Position numbers and translations under genes: made by a program. A stretch of 64,000 bases of DNA from Rathayibacter sp. VKM Ac-2760. GTDB taxonomy: Bacteria; Actinomycetota; Actinomycetes; Actinomycetales; Microbacteriaceae. The DNA lies in contig NZ_CP047173.1 of assembly GCF_009834185.1 (NCBI RefSeq), positions 3,782,001-3,846,000 on the forward strand, written 5' to 3'. This document shows positions 51,172 to 59,012 of this stretch, one piece after another; position 1 is the stretch's first letter, and every line of letters starts with the position of its first letter. Under the pieces are notes generated by a model. That model had not been told where the DNA came from and made no database searches. It saw nothing but the letters and a program-made list of their open reading frames with translations.

Positions 51172-52041
51172 ATGATGGTCGCGATGACCGGGGCAGCAGT
51201 CGAGACGAGTGGCGCGGCCGACGGGGCGGTGCGGCGGTCGCGGACGGTGCTGGTGACGTTCCTCGGGTCGATCGTGCGGCGGTTCGGCAACTGGATGCCG
51301 GTGTCGGGCGCGGTCGAGATGCTCGGGCGCTCCGGGCTCGACGAGGCGGGGGTGCGCACCGCCGTCTTCCGGCTGAAGCAGCGCGGCTGGCTCGTGCCGG
51401 AGACCCGGGCGAAGGTGAAGGGGTACGCGCTGACGCCGCTCGCCCTCTCCGCGCTCGCGGCGGGTGACGAGGTGATCTGGCACGCGCGGCAGCCGGCGCG
51501 GCTCGATCAGGGCTGGTGCATCGTCAACTTCACGGTCGCGGAGTCGGAGCGGTCGCTGCGGCACAAGCTGCGCAGCCACCTCACCGGGCTCGGCTTCGGC
51601 AACGTCGGCTCCGCCGTCTGGATCGCGCCCGCGCGGATGCTCGACGCCGCCCGGACGGCGATCGAGGAGCTCGAGCTGGGGGCGCAGTCGCTCATCTTCG
51701 TCGGCGACTACGCCGGCGGTCAGGACATCCGGCGGCTGATCCGCAGCGGCTGGGACCTCGAGGCGATCGCCGAGCGCTACCGCGACTTCACCGCCCTCTA
51801 CGCGGAGAGCTCGCGGCGGCTCGGCGACGCCCCCGGGCCGGACGGCGCCGAGGCGCTGCGCCTCTACCTCGCGGTGGTCGACGACTGGCGGCAGCTGCCG
51901 TTCCGCGACCCCGGTCTGCCCGCGGAGGTGCTCGGCGACGACTGGCCGGGGCCGGACGCGGTGGCGCTCTTCGAGACCCTCACCCTGCAGCTCGAGGGCC
52001 GGGCGCTGGCGCACGCCGCCGGCTACTGGCCGCAGGGCTGA
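51172..52041 (+). CDS. PaaX-family transcriptional regulator
   Basis: 289 residues. PaaX-like winged-helix N-terminus (TVLVTFLGSIVRRFGNWMPV then GLDEAGVRTAVFRLKQRGWL) and the C-terminal PaaX domain with WCIVNFTVAESERSLRHKLR, LGFGNVGSAVWIAP and YRDFTALYAES. PaaX represses phenylacetate genes in E. coli and binds CoA-thioesters; actinobacterial members control other catabolic genes. The start is one of three in-frame ATGs (51172, 51175, 51184). It is convergent with, and 9 bp from, the long hydantoinase/oxidoreductase operon, which it may control; the effector is unknown. Confidence 0.88.
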   Translation: MMVAMTGAAVETSGAADGAVRRSRTVLVTFLGSIVRRFGNWMPVSGAVEMLGRSGLDEAGVRTAVFRLKQRGWLVPETRAKVKGYALTPLALSALAAGDEVIWHARQPARLDQGWCIVNFTVAESERSLRHKLRSHLTGLGFGNVGSAVWIAPARMLDAARTAIEELELGAQSLIFVGDYAGGQDIRRLIRSGWDLEAIAERYRDFTALYAESSRRLGDAPGPDGAEALRLYLAVVDDWRQLPFRDPGLPAEVLGDDWPGPDAVALFETLTLQLEGRALAHAAGYWPQG

Positions 52042-52050
52042 CCGGCGGCC

Positions 52051-53064
52051 TCACCGCTCGCGCCGCAGCAGCGGCAGCACCTCGCGGCCGATCAGCTCGA
52101 GGCCGGCCGCGTCGTCGTGCATCCCGTGCGGCGTGCCGAACTCGACCCGGTCGACGCCCGCGTCGATCAGCGCCTGCGCCTGGCCGGCGACCTGCGCCGG
52201 CGTCCCGGAGAAGCAGAACCGGTCGAGCAGCGCGTCGGGCACGAGCGCACCGGCCGCTCCGTGGTCGTCCTCCGCGAGGCGCGCCCGCACCTCCTCGAGC
52301 AGCTCCGGCTCGATCGTGACCGTCGGATCGAGCTCGCCGACGGCGTCGAGGTACATCGCGACCTCGCGCCGCGCCACGGAGCGCGCCGCCTCGCCGTCGC
52401 GATCGACCACCGTGACGGCGCCGAAGACCAGGCGGACGTCCTCCGCGTCGCGCCCCGCCTTGCGCGCGCCGACGGCGAGCCGCTCCCGCATCACCGGCAC
52501 GAGGTCCGGATTCGCGGTGCCGCCGATCTTGAGCTCGTCGGCGATGCGGCCCGCCAGCGCGACACCGAGCGGACCCCAGCTGCCCAGCAGCAGCGGCGGG
52601 TCCGCGCGCAGCACCGGGTAGCGCAGCCGGGTGCCGGCCTGGAGGGGGAAGAACTCGGCCTCGATCGCCGCGTCGGAGCCGCCGAGCAGCGCGTAGATCA
52701 GCGCCGCCGCCTCGCGCAGCTGGGCGACGGGCTTGGGCTGCTTGACGCCGAGCGCGCCGAGCCAGGTGCCCTTGACCAGGCCGAGGTAGGCGCGGCCGTC
52801 GCTCGCGGCGTCGAGCAGGGCGATCTGGCCCGCGATCTCGTAGGGGTGCAGGGTGAACGGGTTCCAGCCCGCAGCGCCGAGCCGCACCCGCTCGGTGGCC
52901 TGCGCCATCTCGAGGAGCGCCCCGATCGGCGGCTGGAAGAGCAGGTCGCTGAAGACGCTCACGACGTCGATGCCGTGGCCCTCGGCGAGGCGCGCGAGCT
53001 CGGCGTAGCGGCCCGGCGCCTTGTCGGACTGGAGGCCGATGCCGATCTCGACGGGGAGCCTCAC
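52051..53064 (-). CDS. LLM-class (F420 or flavin-dependent) oxidoreductase
   Basis: 337 residues, luciferase-like barrel. Family features are PVEIGIGLQSDKAPGRYAEL, VSVFSDLLFQPPIGALLEMA, LGAAGWNPFTLHPYEIAGQI, LLLGSWGPLGVALAGRIADE and the C-terminal GTPAQVAGQAQALIDAGVDR. This pattern is typical of methylene-tetrahydromethanopterin reductase-like (F420) enzymes and flavin monooxygenases. The GTG start overlaps the upstream stop (GTGA). As the last gene of the operon, it could perform an oxidation or reduction step on the compound handled by the hydantoinase-like enzyme. Confidence 0.9.
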   Translation of the reverse strand: MRLPVEIGIGLQSDKAPGRYAELARLAEGHGIDVVSVFSDLLFQPPIGALLEMAQATERVRLGAAGWNPFTLHPYEIAGQIALLDAASDGRAYLGLVKGTWLGALGVKQPKPVAQLREAAALIYALLGGSDAAIEAEFFPLQAGTRLRYPVLRADPPLLLGSWGPLGVALAGRIADELKIGGTANPDLVPVMRERLAVGARKAGRDAEDVRLVFGAVTVVDRDGEAARSVARREVAMYLDAVGELDPTVTIEPELLEEVRARLAEDDHGAAGALVPDALLDRFCFSGTPAQVAGQAQALIDAGVDRVEFGTPHGMHDDAAGLELIGREVLPLLRRER

Positions 53065-53417
53065 GTGAGGTCCTCCGACCGCATCCCGCGCAGCTCGCCG
53101 CGCTCGATCCGCATGATCAGCCGCTCCTCGGGGTCGGGGCAGGCGACCTCGGAGTCCTTCTCGAGCCAGTCCCCCGCGGGCAGCGGCCGCTGCTTCGCCG
53201 GGATCATCGGCAGCACGGCCTGGATCGCGTAGAGGCAGAAGTGGCCGCTCGTCGTGCTGAGCTTGCTGGACTCCGTCACCCGGAACCGGTCGCCGACGCT
53301 CATGCCGCAGACGGAGCGGCCGTCGATGCGGTCGACGACCACGTCGATGTCGTAGAGCGCCATGTCGTCGGAGGTGCCGTCGCCGCTGCCCGGCACCGCG
53401 CCGGTCACGCCGCACAT
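53061..53417 (-). CDS. TIGR04076-family small protein
   Basis: 118 residues. After a Gly-rich start it reads ALYDIDVVVDRIDGRSVCGM, SVGDRFRVTESSKLST, FCLYAIQAVLPMIPA, CPDPEERLIMRIER: the G-C-x-x-GD-F and C-x-x-A-x-x-x-x-P pattern of the TIGR04076 family. Function is unknown; members sit beside catabolic and radical enzymes. Its stop overlaps the LLM gene start; the gene upstream ends directly before its ATG. Confidence 0.8.
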   Translation of the reverse strand: MCGVTGAVPGSGDGTSDDMALYDIDVVVDRIDGRSVCGMSVGDRFRVTESSKLSTTSGHFCLYAIQAVLPMIPAKQRPLPAGDWLEKDSEVACPDPEERLIMRIERGELRGMRSEDLT

Positions 53418-53867
53418 TCAGCGCTCCACGTCGTCGTCGAGGGCGTCGACGGTCACCGCGTGGTGGTGCACGATCCGCCAGCCGTCGGCCTCGCGGCGCA
53501 GGACGTCGGTGATGCGCATCGCCTCGACCGCCGCGCCGGCCGGCACCACGATCAGCAGGTAGGCGGCGAGCGCCGTCCCGCCCCAGACCTCGACGCGCCG
53601 CGGCTCGATCCGCAGCTCCGCGACCTCGCCGCGCTCGGCCGGGGTGCGGCCGTCGCGGTAGTCGTCGAGCTCCGCGCGCGAGTACAGCCGGGGCAGGTGG
53701 CTCTCCCAGGTGGTGGTGGACTCGTGCAGGTGGCGGTCGAAGCGCGCGCGGTCGTCCTCGACGAAGCCGCGGTACATGTCGCGGAGGCCGTCGAGCACCT
53801 CCTCCGCCTCGCGGGTCGTGGCAGTGCTCGTGGCAGTGCTCGCGGCAGTGCTCGTGGTCGCGGTCAT
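53418..53867 (-). CDS. SnoaL/NTF2-like protein (AtzH-like)
   Basis: 149 residues. The alpha+beta cone fold of NTF2-like enzymes is indicated by EEVLDGLRDMYRGFVEDDRA, HESTTTWESHLPRLYSRAEL, AAYLLIVVPAGA and the ending DGWRIVHHHAVTV. AtzH, which is associated with amidohydrolases, has a related architecture. The N-terminus (TSTAASTATSTATT) is a low-complexity repeat encoded by 12-bp units. The start overlaps the amidohydrolase stop as ATGA; AAGGAG lies 8 nt before. It probably assists or follows the amidohydrolase. Confidence 0.82.
   Translation of the reverse strand: MTATTSTAASTATSTATTREAEEVLDGLRDMYRGFVEDDRARFDRHLHESTTTWESHLPRLYSRAELDDYRDGRTPAERGEVAELRIEPRRVEVWGGTALAAYLLIVVPAGAAVEAMRITDVLRREADGWRIVHHHAVTVDALDDDVER
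53818..53865. repeat. 12-bp coding tandem repeat at the NTF2-like N-terminus
   Basis: GTGGCAGTGCTC at 53818 and 53830, GCGGCAGTGCTC at 53842 and a decayed fourth copy. They encode Ser/Thr/Ala repeats directly after the start codon. Confidence 0.88.
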
Positions 53868-55129
53868 GCGGTCGCTCCTTCGTCGTCGCGGACGACGCGG
53901 CCGCCCTGCATCACCCAGCGGATCCCCCGCAGGGCGCTGGTGTCGGTCAGCGGGTCGCCGTCGACGGCGACGAGGTCGGCGCGCGTGCCGACGGCGATGC
54001 TGCCCGCCTCGGCCTCGATGCCGAGCCAGGCGGCGGGAGTGCTGGTCGCCGCGCGCAGCGTCTCGACCGGCCCGAGGCCCTGCTCGCTCATGTGCTCCAT
54101 CTCGCGGACGATCGCGGTGGTGCCCTCGAAGTACCAGAAGGGCGGCATGTCGCTGCCGACCATGATCGGCACGCCGGCGTCGATCGCCATCCGGAACGAC
54201 TCGAGGTGGCGCGGGCCCGCGGCGAGCGAGCGCGCCTGCATCCACTCGGGCACCCCGAGCTCGTCGAAGAACGCCTTGCAGCGCGTGACGACGAGGGTCG
54301 GCACCAGGTGCGTCCCCGCCGCGGCCATCGCGGCGGCGACCTCGGGCGTCAGCTCGTAGCCGTGCTCGACGCAGTCGAGGCCGAGCTCGACGGCCCGGGC
54401 GATCACGGCGGCGGGGCCGGCGTGCGCGGTGACCTTGCGGCCCCAGGCGTGCGCCGTGCCGAGGACCGCGGCCATCTCGGCGTCGCTGAGCTGCGGCGTG
54501 CTGATGCTCTCGTGCTCGCCGGCGATGCCGCCCGAGATCATCACCTTGATCAGGTCGGCGCCGGCCTTCACCTGCGAGCGCACGCCGCGGGCGAAGCCGT
54601 CGGCGCCGTCGCACTCGAGGGTGTCGTCGTTCTCGTGCCCGTGCCCGCCGGTGCAGACGAGCGCCTGCCCGGCGGTGAGGATGCGCGGCCCCTGTGCCTG
54701 GCCGCGCTCGATCGCCCGGCGCAGCGCGAAGTCGGCGTGCCCGCGCTCGGCGACGCAGCGCACGGTGGTGATGCCGGCCAGCAGCGCGCGCCGGGCGCCA
54801 TCGGCCATGTGGAGCGCGGTGCCGGCCGCGTCGAGCGCGGCGATCTGCGCGCCCCGCTCGCCGGGGAGCGCGAGCGAGAAGTGCGTGTGCATGTTGATCA
54901 GGCCGGGGAGGACGCTCGCGCCGCCCAGCGAGCGCTCGGCGGCCCCGCCGGCCGCGGCGCGCACCTCGTCGAGCGGACCGGCCGCGGCGATCACGCCGTC
55001 GAGCACCCAGATCGCACCGGGCGCGGCGGTCCCCGCGACGACGTCGACGATGCGCGCGTCGGTGAGGACGAGGCTGGCGGGAGTGGCGGCCGCGCCCGCG
55101 ACCGTGCTCAGCGCTGCCGGGTCGGTCAC
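53864..55129 (-). CDS. Amidohydrolase-superfamily enzyme (imidazolonepropionase/prolidase-like)
   Basis: 421 residues. Binuclear-type metal site residues are in place: H81 and H83 (LINMHTHFSLALP), Lys195 as the candidate carboxylated bridge (LIKVMISGG), H236 (KVTAHAG), H256 (CVEHGYEL) and D327 (IMVGSDMPPF). This arrangement is typical of Xaa-Pro dipeptidase/imidazolonepropionase-like hydrolases that act on amide or lactam bonds. The GTG start overlaps the hyuB-like stop (GTGA). Placed between hydantoinase and NTF2-like genes, it probably acts on the same ring-opened amide. Confidence 0.9.
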   Translation of the reverse strand: MTDPAALSTVAGAAATPASLVLTDARIVDVVAGTAAPGAIWVLDGVIAAAGPLDEVRAAAGGAAERSLGGASVLPGLINMHTHFSLALPGERGAQIAALDAAGTALHMADGARRALLAGITTVRCVAERGHADFALRRAIERGQAQGPRILTAGQALVCTGGHGHENDDTLECDGADGFARGVRSQVKAGADLIKVMISGGIAGEHESISTPQLSDAEMAAVLGTAHAWGRKVTAHAGPAAVIARAVELGLDCVEHGYELTPEVAAAMAAAGTHLVPTLVVTRCKAFFDELGVPEWMQARSLAAGPRHLESFRMAIDAGVPIMVGSDMPPFWYFEGTTAIVREMEHMSEQGLGPVETLRAATSTPAAWLGIEAEAGSIAVGTRADLVAVDGDPLTDTSALRGIRWVMQGGRVVRDDEGATA

Positions 55130-56832
55130 GCGTCGAGCCCGTCGTCCGCGCCGAGCCCGTAGATCTCGCGCGCCGCCTCCGCCGAGACGTAGCCCTCGGC
55201 GACGTCCTGCCGCACCGCCTCCGGGTCGCGCTCGCGCGGGTCCCCGTGGCCGCCGCCGCCGGCGCTCTCGATCCGGATGAGATCGCCCGGCTGCACCGGC
55301 ACGCGCTTGGTGCTGACCGTCGCCTCGCGGTCGGTGCCGGGGAATGTGGTCACCGTGTTCGGCTCCGGCTCCTGCCCGCCGGCGAGCGCCCACGGCCGGG
55401 TCTTCGTCTTCTTGATCACGCTGAGCAGCTCTCCGGGCGTCACGAAGCGGATGTCGCGCACGATGCCGTTGCCGCCGCGGAACCGGCCGGCCCCGCCGGA
55501 GTCGGTGCGGATCTCCATCCGCTCGAAGAGCATGCCGCTGCGCGCCTCGAGCACCTCGAGCGGGGTGCTGCGCACGGTCGACTCGGAGAGGTGGATCGTC
55601 GCGTTCAATCCGTCGTGGCCGGGGCTCGCGCCCCAGCCGACCGGGTCGTTGTTGCTGATCGCGTAGAACTCGCCGGTGTCCGGGTGGTCGCCGACCATCA
55701 TGAAGCCGGGGACGTCGCCGCCCGAGCTCGCGGCGAGCAGCTCCGGCATGCCCTGGGCGAGGGCCTTGTAGACGAGCTCCAGCGCGACGATGCCGGTCCA
55801 GAGCGTGAAGGTCGGCGCCGGGTAGACGGCGTGGAAGAGCGTGCCCGGCTCGGCGAGCACCGTCAGCGGGACGGTGGTGCCCTCGTTGCTCGGCTCGTCG
55901 CGCGAGGTGAGGTTCTTCAGCACGACCTTGCCGAGCGCGATGGTCGCGCCGTAGGGCATGTTGACCGGGCCCTTCGCCGCCGGAGCGGAGCCGGCGAAGT
56001 CGATCGTCAGCTCGCCGCCCTCGTTCGTCACGGTGACCCTCATCAGGAGGGTGTCGTCGCTGATGCCGTCGTCGTCGAGCAGGTCCTCGGCGCTCCAGCT
56101 GCCCTGCGGCAGGGCGAGGAGGGCCTCGCGGGTCTTCTCCTCCGCCTGGCCGCGCACGATCGCGACGGCGGCGTCGACCGTCTCCTTGCCGAACTTCTCG
56201 ACGATCTCGATGAAACGGCGCTCGCCCGTCCGGATGCTGGACACCTGCGCGTGCAGATCGCCGAGGACGAGGTCGGGCAGCCGCGAGTTGAAGCGGATCA
56301 GCTCGTGCACGTCGTGCACGGGCTCGCCGCGGCTCCAGACCTTGGTGCCGGGGAAGAGCAGGCCCTCCTGGTGCACGTCCGTGGAGTCGAGCACGTAGCC
56401 CGCATCCTTCGCGCCCAGGTCCATCCAGTGCGCGCGGACGCAGACGTAGCCGATCAGCTGCTCGCCGCCCGGGAGGAAGACCGGGGCGAAGAGCGTGGCG
56501 TCGTAGGCGTGCGCGGCGTTCCAGTAGGGGTAGTTGAGCAGGACGATGTCGCCCTCGAACAGGTTGTCCCGGCCGACGTACTCGATCCCCTTGCGCAGCG
56601 AGTAGTCGTTCGCGCCGAGGAAGAAGGTGAGCCCCGGCGCCTCCGCGACGAGCTCCGCGTTCTCGTCGTAGAGCGAGATGCCGAAGTCGAACACCTCGTA
56701 GATGACGGGGTTGAAGGCGGTGCGGATGAGCGTGGTGCGCATCTCGTCGGCCGCCGCGAGCAGGTAGGAGCGCACGACCTCCACGGTCGCGCCGTTGAGC
56801 GTCTCGCTCGCTCCGTGCGTCTGGTCGGTCAT
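55126..56832 (-). CDS. Hydantoinase/oxoprolinase family protein, B subunit
   Basis: 568 residues. Features of the HyuB family are LLAAADEMRTTLIRTAFNPV and IYEVFDFGISLYDENAELVA at the start, LNYPYWNAAHAYDATLFAPV, YVCVRAHWMDLGAKDAGYVL, LTIDFAGSAPAAKGPVNMPY and the C-terminal IESAGGGGHGDPRERDPEAV. With HyuA it forms an ATP-dependent amidohydrolase or carboxylase that opens hydantoin, oxoproline or ketone rings. The ATG is one base after the hyuA stop. Glycine-rich DSGGAGRFRGGNGIV is present. Confidence 0.93.
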   Translation of the reverse strand: MTDQTHGASETLNGATVEVVRSYLLAAADEMRTTLIRTAFNPVIYEVFDFGISLYDENAELVAEAPGLTFFLGANDYSLRKGIEYVGRDNLFEGDIVLLNYPYWNAAHAYDATLFAPVFLPGGEQLIGYVCVRAHWMDLGAKDAGYVLDSTDVHQEGLLFPGTKVWSRGEPVHDVHELIRFNSRLPDLVLGDLHAQVSSIRTGERRFIEIVEKFGKETVDAAVAIVRGQAEEKTREALLALPQGSWSAEDLLDDDGISDDTLLMRVTVTNEGGELTIDFAGSAPAAKGPVNMPYGATIALGKVVLKNLTSRDEPSNEGTTVPLTVLAEPGTLFHAVYPAPTFTLWTGIVALELVYKALAQGMPELLAASSGGDVPGFMMVGDHPDTGEFYAISNNDPVGWGASPGHDGLNATIHLSESTVRSTPLEVLEARSGMLFERMEIRTDSGGAGRFRGGNGIVRDIRFVTPGELLSVIKKTKTRPWALAGGQEPEPNTVTTFPGTDREATVSTKRVPVQPGDLIRIESAGGGGHGDPRERDPEAVRQDVAEGYVSAEAAREIYGLGADDGLDA

Positions 56833-56833
56833 C

Positions 56834-58927
56834 TCAGTCCTCCGTGGTGGTGTCGGTCGCCTCGGTCACGTTCGCGGGGGTCACGTTCGCCGGGGTCACG
56901 AGCAGGTAGCCGTGCTCCTCGACGGTGACCCGCTGCCCGCTGTGCACGACGGTGGTCGAGGTGCCCTCGTCGACCAGCGCGGGGCCGAGGAAGGAGTCGC
57001 CCGGCTCGAGGCGGCTGCGGTCGTAGACCGCGAAGCCGGTCATCGCCCGCGCGCCGAAGTCGTAGGCCGTGCGGTGCTTCACGAAGGCCTGCGCGGGATC
57101 GCCGTCGCCCGCGGGCAGCGTGCGCAGCTCGGGCCGGACGGTGCGGCCGATCCCGCGCACCCGGGTGGTGAGGATCTGGACCTTGTTGGCCATCGCGTGC
57201 CCGTAGTGGCTGCGGTGCTGGTCGTCGAACGCGCGGCGGAGCGACGCGACGTCGAGGGTGTCGCCGACCGCGACGGCGAGGGTGTGCTCCTGGCCGAGGT
57301 AGCGCAGCTCCAGCTGCCGCTCGAGGACGGCGACGTCGCGGGCGACGCCCTGCTCCTCCAGCGAGGCCAGGGCGATCTCGCCCACCTCGGCGAGATCGGC
57401 GGCGAGGCCGGCGAGGTCCGCGTCCTCCAGCACCTCCATCCGGGTGCGGGAGTGATCGGTGACGACGTCGGCACTGAGCATGCCCCAGGCGCTGAAGCCG
57501 CTGGGTGCGAACGGGACGATCACCTCGCCCACCCCCATCTCGCGGGCGAGCAGCGGCGCCACCAGCGGACCGGCGCCGCCGAAGGCGAGCAGCGAGAAGG
57601 TGCGCGGGTCGTGGCCGCGCTCGACGGTGATCTGCCGCACCGCTCCGACGGTCCTGGCGAGCATGACGTCGAAGATCCCCGCGGCGGCCGCCTCGACCGA
57701 GAGGCCGAGCGGCTCGGCGATCCGCTCGCGCACGGCCGCCGTCGCCTCGACCTCGTGCAGGCGCATGGTGCCGGAGAGGAAGCTCTCCGGGTCGACGTAG
57801 CCGAGCACCACGGAGGCGTCCGTCACCGTCGGCTCCGTGCCGCCGCGCCCGTAGGCGACCGGCCCGGGCACCGCGGAGGCGCTGCGCGGGCCGACCTGGA
57901 GCAGGCCCCGCTCGACGGCCGCGATCGAGCCGCCGCCCGCGCCGATCGTGCGGATGTCGTAGGTGGGGATCAGCAGCGGGAAGTGCTCGAGCTCGGCCTC
58001 GTGGGTGACGACCGCGGTGCCGCCCTCGATCACGCAGGCGTCGAGCGAGGTGCCGCCGATGTCGAAGGTCAGCAGGTTGCGGCGCCCGAGCACCTCGGCC
58101 AGGTAGCTCGCGCCGACGATCCCGCCGGCCGGGCCGGAGAGCACCGTCGGCGTCGGCGAGGCCTTCGCGCTCGCGGAGGTCATCGAGCCGCCGCCCGAGC
58201 GCATGATCAGGAAGCGGGAGTCGAAGCCCCGCTCGGCGAGCCCGCGCTCGAGCTCGTCCACGTAGCGCTCGAAGATCGGCCGGATGTAGGCCTCGAGCAC
58301 CGTGGTCGAGGTGCGCTCGTACTCGCGGTACTCCTGCACGATGTCGGTCGAGACGCTGACCTTGAGCTCCGGGTGCCACTGGCGCAGCAGCTCGGCCGCG
58401 CGCCGCTCGCTCGCGGGGTTGAGGTAGGAGTGGACGAAGCAGACGGCGACGGAGATCACGCCCTCGTCCTCGACGAGGCGGCGGGCGGTCGCGCGCAGCT
58501 CCTCCTCGTCGAGCGGGGTGACGACGTCGCCGCGGTGGTCGAGCCGGCCGGTGACGCCCGCGGTGTGCCGGCGCTGCACCAGGCTCGGCGGGCGCTGGTA
58601 CTGGAAGTCGTACATCCGGTCGTCGGGGACGTTGCCGCGCCCGATCAGGAAGATGTCGCGCAGGCCCGCGTTGGTGATGATGCCCGTCGCGCCGCCGCGC
58701 CGCTCCAGGACCGCGTTGAGTCCGAGCGTCGTGCCGTGGATGAACAGCTCGGCCTCCGCGAGGTCGGTGCCGAGGGCCTCGATCGCGGCGAGCACGCCCT
58801 TCCAGGGCTCCGCCGGGGTGGTCGGCGCCTTGCGGAAGCGGACCGCGCCGGTGCGCTGGTCGAGCTCCATCGCGTCGACGAAGGTGCCGCCGATGTCGAC
58901 GGCGAGGCGGTAGGGGCGCTCGGTCAC
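56834..58927 (-). CDS. Hydantoinase/oxoprolinase family protein, A subunit
   Basis: 697 residues. The actin-like ATPase fold shows LAVDIGGTFVDAMELD, FIHGTTLGLNAVLERRGG, ATGIITNAGLRDIFLIGRG, LSGPAGGIVGASYLAEV, LTFDIGGTSLDACVIEGG and AFGGAGPLVAPLLAREMGVG. It binds ATP and, with subunit B, cleaves cyclic amide or imide substrates (N-methylhydantoinase, 5-oxoprolinase, acetone carboxylase relatives). The GTG at 58927 is preferred over an ATG 11 codons upstream because GAGAGG lies 6 nt before it. A dyad and -10-like box upstream suggest an internal promoter. Confidence 0.93.
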   Translation of the reverse strand: MTERPYRLAVDIGGTFVDAMELDQRTGAVRFRKAPTTPAEPWKGVLAAIEALGTDLAEAELFIHGTTLGLNAVLERRGGATGIITNAGLRDIFLIGRGNVPDDRMYDFQYQRPPSLVQRRHTAGVTGRLDHRGDVVTPLDEEELRATARRLVEDEGVISVAVCFVHSYLNPASERRAAELLRQWHPELKVSVSTDIVQEYREYERTSTTVLEAYIRPIFERYVDELERGLAERGFDSRFLIMRSGGGSMTSASAKASPTPTVLSGPAGGIVGASYLAEVLGRRNLLTFDIGGTSLDACVIEGGTAVVTHEAELEHFPLLIPTYDIRTIGAGGGSIAAVERGLLQVGPRSASAVPGPVAYGRGGTEPTVTDASVVLGYVDPESFLSGTMRLHEVEATAAVRERIAEPLGLSVEAAAAGIFDVMLARTVGAVRQITVERGHDPRTFSLLAFGGAGPLVAPLLAREMGVGEVIVPFAPSGFSAWGMLSADVVTDHSRTRMEVLEDADLAGLAADLAEVGEIALASLEEQGVARDVAVLERQLELRYLGQEHTLAVAVGDTLDVASLRRAFDDQHRSHYGHAMANKVQILTTRVRGIGRTVRPELRTLPAGDGDPAQAFVKHRTAYDFGARAMTGFAVYDRSRLEPGDSFLGPALVDEGTSTTVVHSGQRVTVEEHGYLLVTPANVTPANVTEATDTTTED

Positions 58928-58964
58928 GAGTGTCCTCTCGGGGAGACGGGTTCGGGTCACTTCT

Positions 58965-58970
58965 GTTCTA
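58965..58970 (-). promoter_or_regulatory. Candidate -10 box for the hydantoinase genes
   Basis: TAGAAC on the minus strand, 38 bp before the chosen hyuA start and next to the dyad. No good -35 was found, so support is moderate. Confidence 0.35.
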
Positions 58971-58974
58971 CCCG

Positions 58975-58992
58975 ACTAAACACTTGTTCACT
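58975..58992. promoter_or_regulatory. 18-bp dyad, TetR-type operator candidate
   Basis: On the minus strand AGTGAACA-AG-TGTTTAGT: two 8-base half-sites match at six of eight positions around AACA-NN-TGTT. It lies in the 85-bp gap between the GMC oxidoreductase and hyuA, directly upstream of a -10-like box, and stands out as AT-rich among GC-rich neighbours. Confidence 0.55.
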
Positions 58993-59012
58993 CGAGCGTT
59001 AACATGATCGAC

